From the NCBI GenBank assembly GCA_015661205.1, contig JACVXV010000006.1, positions 1-36,151 on the forward strand: DNA of 36,151 bases. Reading direction: 5' to 3'. The notes below the pieces were generated by a model. That model did not search any database and was not told the DNA's origin. It was given only the letters and a program-made list of their open reading frames with translations. Positions 7,702 through 15,700 of the stretch are shown here, piece by piece. This stretch comes from Candidatus Brocadiaceae bacterium (GTDB lineage Bacteria; Planctomycetota; Brocadiia; Brocadiales; Brocadiaceae). The position numbers were made by a program, and so were the translations under genes. How positions within the stretch are numbered: position 1 is the stretch's first letter; the number at the start of each line of letters is the position of its first letter.

Positions 7702-8565
7702 CTATTTGAGATATTTGCCGAAGATAACGTCCAGCTTTTTTTTGGTATTTTCCGGGATTTTATCTTTGTGGGTAACAATGGCGTTTTGAGACGCCGTTGC
7801 GCAGGCGCACGTCCTTTCTTTCGGGATGGTTGGAATGACGGTTTTTAATATGCGCTTCGCCATTTCCGCATTTTTATTTAAATTGCCGATAATCATTTCG
7901 AGCGTTACCGGCTCTTCCTCGACGCGCCAGCAATCGTAGTCCGTTGACATAGCGAGTGTGCTGTAGCAAATCTCCGCCTCCCTTGCCAGCTTTGCCTCCT
8001 GGAGATTTGTCATGCCGATAATGCTGACCCCCCACTGGCGGTACACATTGGATTCCGCGCGGGTAGAAAAGAGGGGGCCTTCCATGCATAGGTACGTGCC
8101 GCCCTTGTGGACGCGTGCGCCTACGGATTTGGCGGCGTGATGTAATTTGTCTGCAAGCGTTTCGCACACGGGGTCTGCAAAACTCACGTGGCCGACAATG
8201 CCTTCCCCAAAGAAGGTACTGATCCTGCCCCGTGTCCTATCGAAGAATTGATCAGGAATGACGATATCTAAGGGCTTAATCTCCTCCTTCATACTACCAA
8301 CGGCGCTTACCGCAATAATATGCCCCGCCCCCAGCTTTTTCATTGCATAAATGTTCGCGCGGAAATTAAGCTCGGAAGGCAGGATGGTGTGTCCCTTTCC
8401 ATGCCTGGGCAAAAAAGCCACCTGACGGCCTTCCAGCGTGCCGACGGTAAAGCTGTCGGAAGGCATACCGAAGGGGGTATCGACTGAAACGGATTGTATG
8501 TCTTTAATACCTTCGATATTATAAAGTCCGCTGCCTCCAATGATGCCGATCAATTGATTCGCCAT
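7702..8565 (-). CDS. mtnP: S-methyl-5'-thioadenosine phosphorylase
   Basis: Splits methylthioadenosine with phosphate to adenine and methylthioribose 1-phosphate, in methionine salvage. The 287-residue product has the PNP/MTAP family blocks IGIIGGSGLYNI at the N-terminus, PRHGKGHTILPSELNFRANI (phosphate and substrate region), MEGPLFSTRAESNVYR and AMSTDYDCW, close to the known MTAP pattern. The length is normal. The tail has a cysteine-containing stretch (RTCACATAS) and a basic end. ATG 8565 follows AAGGAGAATCTACGAA. It is the first gene of a pair with nnrE. No clear promoter was seen in the 150 bases upstream. Confidence 0.93.
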   Translation of the reverse strand: MANQLIGIIGGSGLYNIEGIKDIQSVSVDTPFGMPSDSFTVGTLEGRQVAFLPRHGKGHTILPSELNFRANIYAMKKLGAGHIIAVSAVGSMKEEIKPLDIVIPDQFFDRTRGRISTFFGEGIVGHVSFADPVCETLADKLHHAAKSVGARVHKGGTYLCMEGPLFSTRAESNVYRQWGVSIIGMTNLQEAKLAREAEICYSTLAMSTDYDCWRVEEEPVTLEMIIGNLNKNAEMAKRILKTVIPTIPKERTCACATASQNAIVTHKDKIPENTKKKLDVIFGKYLK

Positions 8566-8719
8566 TTCGTAGATTCTCCTTAAATATTTTTGATAAATTG
8601 CAAAGGTTTTCTCAGTGTTTTAATCCTTCACTACGTCATCTGACGTGCCTGTATTCTACCAGCATTTCCAAGGCATTCAACGGAATTTAGTCCTTTTAGT
8701 CAAAAGCGCTGGTTTCGGG

Positions 8720-8914
8720 TCAGGAGGAGCGACTGGTTAGCCCTTGAAAAACTGAAGCGGAATTATCATTAGGTAATTTATTAGCCTGGTAAAGAGAAAA
8801 CTTAGTTGCCAGTCTTTTTGTATATTCAATTTTTTCTTGAGCAGTCATATCCCTGCAGTTTTGATAGTTCTCATCTCGAATTTTTCTGACCAATTCAACC
8901 GATTTAAGACTCAT
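8720..8914 (-). CDS. Small hypothetical protein, 64 aa
   Basis: A short charged soluble protein starting MSLKSVELVRKIRDENYQ with an internal MTAQEKIEYTKRLATKF. This pattern (E/K-rich helix with VRKIRD..Y..) is common in small orphan proteins that sit beside toxin genes, but no toxin gene lies next to it here and I do not assign a function. GAGAGG stands about ten bases before ATG 8914. The last residues (GLTSRSS) are encoded by GGGCTAACCAGTCGCTCC, which looks like the beginning of a cassette-type recombination site, so the original gene may have had a different end. It lies at the left border of the decayed accessory stretch. Confidence 0.5.
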   Translation of the reverse strand: MSLKSVELVRKIRDENYQNCRDMTAQEKIEYTKRLATKFSLYQANKLPNDNSASVFQGLTSRSS

Positions 8915-9398
8915 AATGAACAGCCTCTCTTGGGGAAAATATCTCTATTGAGTTCGAACCTTCGAGGAGGTTTACATTATCAAACCTCTGTGTTTTTTTC
9001 ATAATGGCCTATTCTTACTCGTACTATTTCTCTGCCAAATCATTATGAACTAACGATTATGCTTCGAGGTGTGGAGGCCTTAGTGTCGTGTCCCTCCAAA
9101 ACTAATTTGTGTTTAAGTATGAGGTTTCGTACTTGTTTTACTTGATAAGGCTCTGCTTTTGAACCCTTCGGTTTCAGATGAAACGTTCTCAAATAACGGA
9201 ACTTCTTTTGATGAAAAGATTTCGAGCCAAATCACCATGTTTTGGGGCAGGTGGAGCGTTGTGTTAGTATAAGATTTTAGGTAATTTTAACTTATTCCTT
9301 TAAAAAACTCTTTACAAAAGGTAAAGAAAGTATAATAATAACGAAGATTCTTTAATAGGTGAACGTCGGCTTCATGCCGTGTGTTCGAGAAATTGAAC
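8915..9398. other. Intergenic 484 bases, no gene seen
   Basis: AT-rich sequence without a supported coding frame. A small hairpin GAGGTTT / AAACCTC lies near 8970-8990. The right end contains one arm of the inverted repeat that closes the DUF3800 gene. It may contain remnants of lost genes, but none is readable. Confidence 0.4.
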
Positions 9399-9418
9399 CT
9401 AGCCTACTAAAGAATCTT
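9344..9418. repeat. Imperfect inverted repeat at end of DUF3800 gene
   Basis: AAGATTCTTTAATAGG (9344-9359) and CCTACTAAAGAATCTT (9403-9418) are inverted copies with one mismatch. Between them is a small CGGC-TTCAT-GCCG hairpin. The right arm overlaps the last codons of the DUF3800 gene. It could fold as a 3'-end structure in mRNA or mark a recombination or insertion boundary. Confidence 0.6.
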
Positions 9419-10211
9419 TTCTTTTACTCACCGTCAATACATTTCTACTATCATAGTATACACCGTAGTCCTTGAATCGTTTATCGTCCAAATCAATGAT
9501 TCTTATAAATTTTTCTCTAAGATAGTTAAAGTACCGATCTTCATGTCTTTCATACAATCTTTGCAACGCCCATAGAAAATAGTCGATAACTTGTAGACAA
9601 GGTTCATTGGATGGATAGTTTGAAGATACTTGATGAAGCGAATGGACAGTTTTACCGGATGTTTTTTCAAAGTTTCTTATTGCTTTTGATAATTCACGAA
9701 AAAGCATTTTGTTTCTATCAGACTTCCCCCTTCTGGCAAATGTAACATAATTCTCTTCAGCAGAATGCAGCCTATCCTTAAAAATTCTTTTTACACATGA
9801 ATCATAGATGCTGTTTTGATTATATTTCCAGGTCTTGTCATATTGGTTTTGCTTTTGAACCATTTTGAGGATACTCTTCTTTCTTCGAACAATGCCGTAA
9901 ACCTTGATGTCCATTGAGGAAATTAGTTTATAAACATCTTTCCGAACCTCCGGGCAATCATCCTTTGCATGAAATGACAATTTTGTTTTTGAATGGAAAG
10001 AAGGAATGTCCTTCAGGTAAGAATCAGAGAGTAATTCGGATCTTAAATCGTCAAGCCTCTTTCTTACATCATGAGGATTGGTTATATGAGCCACCCCTAA
10101 AATAAAATAACTCGAACAGCCTTCCTGCCCAATCAACACACTACCTCTCTTGTTGAATAAAGTTAAATCTCCAGCTTCATCTACAAAGTAATATCTTTTT
10201 GATTCTTTCAT
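9399..10211 (-). CDS. DUF3800 domain protein
   Basis: A 270-residue protein of the DUF3800 family, which is frequent in mobile and defence-related regions and whose biochemical role is not established; a nuclease-like fold has been suggested for relatives. It begins with the typical YYFVDEAGDLTLF (acidic Asp/Glu pair near the N-terminus), has FHAKDDCPEVRKDVY in the middle and a C-terminal block QVIDYFLWALQRLYERHEDRYFNYL. I prefer ATG 10211 to the longer frame start at 10271: family members begin with this YFVDE block, and the extra 20 residues are encoded by cassette-site-like DNA. No ribosome site is strong. Codon use is AT-richer than in the housekeeping genes. No partner gene is adjacent. 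Confidence 0.8.
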   Translation of the reverse strand: MKESKRYYFVDEAGDLTLFNKRGSVLIGQEGCSSYFILGVAHITNPHDVRKRLDDLRSELLSDSYLKDIPSFHSKTKLSFHAKDDCPEVRKDVYKLISSMDIKVYGIVRRKKSILKMVQKQNQYDKTWKYNQNSIYDSCVKRIFKDRLHSAEENYVTFARRGKSDRNKMLFRELSKAIRNFEKTSGKTVHSLHQVSSNYPSNEPCLQVIDYFLWALQRLYERHEDRYFNYLREKFIRIIDLDDKRFKDYGVYYDSRNVLTVSKRKDSLVG

Positions 10212-10313
10212 AACGTCAATGGCTTTCTGACGATAAAACTCCGACGCGGCTCTGACGAAGCGAAGCGGCACGGCATCCTTTGTGTCGCGTCCCTCTTGAT
10301 CACTTTGTTAGGC
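10208..10313 (-). other. attC-like cassette junction candidate
   Basis: Read on the minus strand, GCCTAAC (10313-10307, matching RYYYAAC) spans the stop of the HicB remnant. It is followed by AAAGTGATCAAGAGGGACGCG, a sequence style typical of integron attC sites, then a region with inverted GACGCG/CGCGTC. It ends at GTTATGA (10214-10208), a poor fit to GTTRRRY, which contains the DUF3800 ATG. The length of 106 bases fits attC sites. The inner L-boxes do not pair convincingly, so this may be a decayed site. Confidence 0.3.
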
Positions 10314-10460
10314 GTACATCAGCTTTCCTTTAGGCGGCGGAATTGGCCGCTTCAATTCTTTTGCAGTCTCGATCCACTCTTGTATAACCACCTCAACATT
10401 CGAAAGGGCTTCCTGGTAAGTATTTCCATCAACGCTGTAGGGGGTGCCGCAAGTGAATGA
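10308..10460 (-). pseudogene. HicB-type antitoxin C-terminal remnant
   Basis: Only the C-terminal third of a HicB-family antitoxin is left: NTYQEALSNVEVVIQEWIE followed by TAKELKRPIPPPKGKLMYA and TAA. The catalytically inert HicB core fold and the start are missing, and no hicA toxin is adjacent. Just upstream, the frame reads TPYSVDG, which fits the tail of an HNH nuclease (HPPYSVD) better than HicB. So the gene is a join between an HNH tail and a HicB tail. It ends in a cassette-like site. Confidence 0.65.
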
Positions 10461-10806
10461 CCGCATGACAGTTGGCACAAACAGGGCGTAGGTCGTTGAT
10501 TGGGTCAATGACGTACTCCTCGCCAATGGACGCGAGCGGCTTCAAATGGTTTGAATTACTCGCATCAACACAATGACGGCAGATACCGTGGACAAAACTC
10601 CCATCTGCCAACCAGACAAGTAGTTCGTTGGGATCAGACGAACAGATTTTCTGGCTTGCCGTCAATGAATACAGCTTTCCTCGTGACTCATTAACCACTC
10701 CATCCCAAAAATGGCTGCCAATATGGTGGCAGCCGACATGATGCAAGAGATAGCTTCCCTTCCCTTTTTGCGCGAGAAAGAATCCATCTGGATTTTCTAG
10801 TCGCCA
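10429..10806 (-). pseudogene. HNH endonuclease remnant, frameshifted
   Basis: The open frame (from the TAA near 10812 to the stop at 10429) has no convincing start: it enters as KWRLENPDGFFLAQKGKG, so the 5' part is missing or shifted. It contains HHVGCHHIGSHFW and the C-terminal HNH core: His in NHLKPL, then DLRPVCANCHAVIHLRHP with the Asn and final His and two zinc-type cysteines. After HLRHP the frame ends quickly in LQR-stop. An indel in the CCCCC run at about 10438-10443 would restore PPYSVD, the usual ending of this nuclease type. It then runs into the HicB tail. I take it as a decayed gene. Confidence 0.6.
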
Positions 10807-10975
10807 CTTTTACAGAAATGTTATGAAAACTCCGGCATTTTAAAAAATCGCACGCAGGAAAGCAACCTTTATTTGATATATCTTATTATTTTATAAACAC
10901 TTATGGTGTTTCACTCTATAAATTTCAGGACTGGCCACTCCCTGATTAAAATGGATATTTCTCATTTCTTACATG

Positions 10976-11704
10976 TTATTTCGTGGTTAAATCTATCTTT
11001 TGTATATTTTTTGTTTGAGCAAAAAATATACAACCCCCATCATATAAATATTCATCGGAAAGACAGACAATCTCAAGTCCAAGATTCAATAAGTGTTCTT
11101 TTAGCCGCTGTCCGTCCTCATGCAGCTCAATATTTCCGTTAAAAAATATGTTTTTCTCCCATACACCGGCAGCGCCCCCGATAAAGCCATTCTTATGATC
11201 CCGTATGCGTATCTCTTCCGGATGAAAATAAATACAGGATAATCCCTTTCTTAACAATACCTTTTCTATTCCCCTGTCAGAAGTGACATAGTTGTTTCCG
11301 TACAAATGGACAAGGCTGCATCGTGTATAGGCCTGAGACAACTGAATAAACTCTTTCTCTCTGTTTATTTCTAAAATTACCGGATCGGTATATCCCGGTT
11401 TGTGAAATAAGAAATCAGGCGTAGCCAGGCAGTTATACTGGACGCTGTTGCCGAACTCATTCCCTACATCCATTTTTCCTTTCAGGTAGGCAATACTATA
11501 GCGCTCTAAAAACTTGAATAACACTGCCGGTGCGTTTGGGGCAACCACAAGGTGGTCTTTATCCTGGTAGAGGAAAATATCCGGATGCCCCGAAATGGAA
11601 TCGTAAGTCAATTCGTTCGTTTGAAACGCAAAGACGTCCTCAACGTATTCCTTTAACGTGGTGATCACCCTTTTCGACGATCGGGAATCAATTATCGCAA
11701 ACAT
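10976..11704 (-). CDS. DUF6873 (GME-fold-like) protein
   Basis: A 242-residue soluble protein that I match by memory to the DUF6873 family, described as having the fold of guanidino-group modifying enzymes. Telling blocks are SGHPDIFLYQDKDHLVVAPNAP, QAYTRCSLVHLYGNNYVTSDRGIEKVL, GFIGGAAGVWEKNIFFNGNIE and a C-terminal CLSDEYLYDGGCIFF. Cys225 in DGGC stands about where these enzymes carry the nucleophile, but I cannot confirm the full catalytic set. Its ATG lies within the last codons of the radical SAM gene (17-base overlap), which implies translational coupling and a joint function. The same pair of families occurs in Firmicutes as far as I recall. Substrate unknown. Confidence 0.65.
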   Translation of the reverse strand: MFAIIDSRSSKRVITTLKEYVEDVFAFQTNELTYDSISGHPDIFLYQDKDHLVVAPNAPAVLFKFLERYSIAYLKGKMDVGNEFGNSVQYNCLATPDFLFHKPGYTDPVILEINREKEFIQLSQAYTRCSLVHLYGNNYVTSDRGIEKVLLRKGLSCIYFHPEEIRIRDHKNGFIGGAAGVWEKNIFFNGNIELHEDGQRLKEHLLNLGLEIVCLSDEYLYDGGCIFFAQTKNIQKIDLTTK

Positions 11705-12692
11705 CTATTTGATACTGAGAAAATGTATGGTTACCTATAAACTGGACAGTATACCCCATTGATTGCAATTGCGTTTTGTTGGCCTGCTTATACCCTATGG
11801 CATAATGCATCTGCTTATCGGAAACAGATATCCTGATGTTATTCGAGGTATTTCCTTTCAGTTTGGCATGAATGATCTCTTCCCATATCTTTGCCATAAC
11901 CATTTCCTTAAAAGAAGGATGAAATGGCCCGTCTATCAGTGATTTTCCGGCAACGAGTTCATCGGAAGGGTGGAGTCCCATCCGTATGACGGATACATTG
12001 TTCCTTTCAAATATACGCACGATATCCTTTGTCCACTCTACCGCCTGTACAAGTGATAACGGAATGTACTTCCCCTCCCTATACCGCTTTTCCAGGGCAG
12101 TTCCCTTCACAATAATTGCGGGATAAATCCTCGTATTACGAGCGCCGAATGAAACGATATCGTTGGCCGTTTGAATAGACCGCTCATAACTGTCTTCCGG
12201 CAGACCTATCATCATCTGGAGACCCAGTTCGAAACCATATGCGCAGATCATTCGGGAGGCATTTTGAATATCTTTGGGGGTATGCCCGCGTCCTGATTGA
12301 TGTAAGACTTCCTGGCAGGTGGACTGTGCACCCAGCTCAACGGTCGTTACGCCGTACTTTTTCAGCAATTCAAGGATGGTTTCATTGATATAATCGGGTC
12401 TGGTTGACAATCTGACGCCTGATACCCTCCCGGTTTTTACAAACACAAAGGCCTCTTTCAGATACTGTTCCTGCAAATCAACAGGTATTCCCGTAAAACT
12501 CCCGCCAAAAAAGGCGATGTTTATGATTCTGTTTCCGGGCATTGTTTCAAGGTATTGCTCGACAATATGCCGAATCTCTTTGGGCTGCGGGATGGAATGT
12601 GTTCCGCTGATTTTCGACTGATTGCAAAAAACACATTGGTGCGGGCAGGCAAGCTCCGGGATAAAGATAGGAATATTAGAATGTTTTTTCAC
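11688..12692 (-). CDS. Elp3-like radical SAM protein, no acetyltransferase domain
   Basis: A 334-residue radical SAM enzyme. Cys16, Cys20 and Cys23 in ELACPHQCVFCNQ form the CX3CX2C cluster motif, GGSFTGIP supplies the SAM-binding glycines, and VRLSTRPDYI, VELGAQS and GLPEDSYERS follow the Elp3/COG1243-type order. The C-terminal GNAT acetyltransferase domain of true Elp3 is absent; instead about 60 residues end in HTFSQYQIDVCDN. The start is GTG 12692 behind GAGGATATA. It overlaps the DUF6873 gene and follows the activase by about 60 bases. Related proteins may act on tRNA or on small molecules; I do not assign a reaction. Confidence 0.8.
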   Translation of the reverse strand: MKKHSNIPIFIPELACPHQCVFCNQSKISGTHSIPQPKEIRHIVEQYLETMPGNRIINIAFFGGSFTGIPVDLQEQYLKEAFVFVKTGRVSGVRLSTRPDYINETILELLKKYGVTTVELGAQSTCQEVLHQSGRGHTPKDIQNASRMICAYGFELGLQMMIGLPEDSYERSIQTANDIVSFGARNTRIYPAIIVKGTALEKRYREGKYIPLSLVQAVEWTKDIVRIFERNNVSVIRMGLHPSDELVAGKSLIDGPFHPSFKEMVMAKIWEEIIHAKLKGNTSNNIRISVSDKQMHYAIGYKQANKTQLQSMGYTVQFIGNHTFSQYQIDVCDN

Positions 12693-12754
12693 TATATCCT
12701 CGCAAAAGGACGCCCCTCCTCATAAGCACCGGGAATTACCTTGCGCTTACCTTA

Positions 12755-15700
12755 TCAGTGGCTAGCGACCATCTGGCGTGTGCTGTTTGCTTTATCGTGT
12801 GGCTTGCGGATCGACTTGTTTGGTTTTTTTGAACTCAGCCTGCCTTCCATCCTTTGATACGCCTGGTGCATAAACGCCTCCAGCCTGGTTTCCTCGTTCG
12901 TCTGCTCCTGGCCGTCAAAGGACAATTTCAGGCACGGTATTCCGTAATAATCCTTCTGGAATTTCTCAAGCACACCGTTCACCACGGTACCCGGCATACA
13001 GTGGAAGGGGATTACGTTGACAATTCCGTCGTACCCATGCTCAACATATTCAACCACTTTTCCCATACTAAGCACCGGATCGCCCCTGTAGGAGTCGTCA
13101 ATGTACGGTTTTCCCTTTTTGATAAGGTCTTTGATAGAGGCGTCTTTCAGGAAGTGCCTGATCCTTCCCTTAAATACCCTGGTTAGCTTGTAGGCGTCAT
13201 ACCGTTGAACTATGTCGGAGATGATTTCACCGAGAAGCCCCTTGTAATTCTTCTCAAAGCGACACGATTCTCTTCGGCAATGGGCAATGTAGTTAATCCA
13301 TTCCCCGAAAGGAGGAATGAACACCTCGCCCCCCAATCGTTCTATGCTTTTTGTAAGGAAATTGTTTGCATAATCGTTGCATCGGACGTACGTCTCGCCA
13401 ATAACGCCTATCAGCGGACGCGGCTTGCTCCGATCCACCTTTATCTTTATAAATGCGTCCCGCGCCTCACGGGCAGGCACAACCAAACCCAGGTTTTTCT
13501 CCAGCGCCAGTTCTGCTTTTTGCACGAAGGTTTCGTAAACGGCGTCCGTCTCACCCTTGTTCAATTCATAAGGCCTCGTTTCCCTTTGCATTTTCTGCAA
13601 AAGATCGATGTAGACAATCCCATTCCATGACAATTTGCGGAAATGGGTGCCGAGGTTCTTGGTGTCTTCATTGTAGTTTTCTTCCTGGTCCAAGGTGTAT
13701 ATCGGCACGTTTGAAAACCCAAGATCGTCCAACACGATGCGTTGAAATTTATTGTATTGCCCGAACCGGCACGGACCGGAGGCGGTGGCCATAAGGAATG
13801 CGCTCGCTTCAGGATCAAAATCAGGGCTTAACGCCTTTTTCACGATATCCCCCGTGGTAAGGATCGCGGGATAGCATTCCTTGCCCGAAGTAAACTTTCG
13901 TCCAACGTCCACCGTTTGCTTGTTTGCCATAGGAAGCGCCTCGGCCAATACGCCATGGGCCCTCATAGCAGAGGCAATCATCCTGCCGTGGTCGCACATG
14001 TACGGCACGTAAAGCTTGCGTTTCTTAGTTGCCGGCAACGAGCGGAGGGGTACATCAGTTCTTATCCGCTTACCATTGTTCACCAGTTTTACGTTCTTAA
14101 GGCTGTCAATGAAGGCCTCGCACCGGGTTATCGCCCCAACGTCCGAGCTGTGCTCATCGATTTCTATCGTTAAACAGGGTTTTCCCTCTAATTCTTTGAT
14201 AAAAAACTTTGTTATAAACGAGTCGGGGCCGCAGCCGAAGTTGGTGATGTATAAGGGGAAAAGCCGCTTGTCTTTGGCAATGATTTTGGCCGCCGCAAGG
14301 AACTTCTGCCCCGTCTTCCAGTACATATTCGGGTAATCGTGGGCAACCGCCTCGATATCAAGCGTTAAAAAATCCAACGGTATGGTTAAGACCCCTAAAT
14401 CCCTCAATTTCTCAGGGAGACCCAGGTTCATACCCGTATCGCACCCGTTGTATGACCGGCTGATGAGGACAAAGGCCTTTTCGTTTTCACCCAGTTTTTC
14501 CAGCACCTCTTTTCCCCGCGCCTCCAAATTTCTGTTAAACGTTTTTAAGGCCTCGTTCGCCGTTTTGATGGCCGCAGTAACAACCGCGCCGCTCTTCCCC
14601 ATGCCTTTCGCCATTTGGCGAAGCGTTTCGTTGACCGACTCCTCACCATATTCAAAGTGGATAACCGGCGACAACACTTCAAACTTTCTGTCCGTAAAGT
14701 CAATGGCCGAACGCACAAGATACGGTATGCACTGCACGTAAGGACACGCATACGAGTGCGAAAGCTTTGAACTGGCGTGTGACAGGTTAATAACGCTTGG
14801 CAGGAAGAGATAATCAATTTCCTTCTCAAGCATGTCAATCACGTGTCCATGCGCCACTTTTATGGGGAAGCAGGTTTCTGCCGTGATTACTTCCACGCCA
14901 TTGTAGACAATGTCTTTATTCGTATCGCTTGAAGTGACGACCTCGAACCCCAATTCGGTAAAAAAAGCCTTCCACATCGGATAAAAGTCGTGAAAAGTGG
15001 AAACCTGTGGAATGCCGACCTTCTTGCCCGTAGGATGATCAGGCTTGCTCTTCTTATAGGTGTTGAAAAGCCCGTCCTTCCGCTCCTTGAAAAGCCGGGG
15101 CAGGTGGCGTCCCTTTTTCAAAGTTCTTTCGTCGTCAAACTTTCCGCAACGGCTCCCGTAATGGAGCGGATTTTCCCCGTCAATCGTGACCTTCCTGATC
15201 TCGCAGATGTTCGAACAGTCCTTGCAAACGAAGGAAGACAGATCGTACCGTTTGTGCCGGAGATCGAACCCCTTGAATCGTGATTTATCCCACGTCTTCT
15301 CCTCCATGGCGATAATGGCGGAACCGATGGCGCCCATAATATCATGGTGGGGAGGGACGATGACTTTTTTGCCCGTCACCTTTTCAAAGGCAGCCTTTAC
15401 GCCGCGATTGGCAGCCACGCCCCCCTGAAAGAATATCGTATTCCCGATTTTCCGGTCTTCGACAACCCTATTGATGAAGTTTAACACCACGGAATAGCTC
15501 AGACCGGCAAGCAGGTCGTCTTTCGACGTCCCGCGCTGCTGGTGGTGGTTAAGGTCAGATTCCATAAAAACGGTGCACCGTTCTCCAAGATGTGATGGAC
15601 AGCACGACGAAAGCGCCCGATTGCTGAACTCGCCCTTGATGCTTACACTGAGCTTCTCCGCCTGCTCCTCCAGAAAAGACCCTGTGCCGGCGGCGCACAC

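Noticed and set aside
10212-10271. N-terminal extension of the DUF3800 gene
   Set aside because: Family members begin at the YFVDE block, and the extra codons lie in cassette-site-like DNA.
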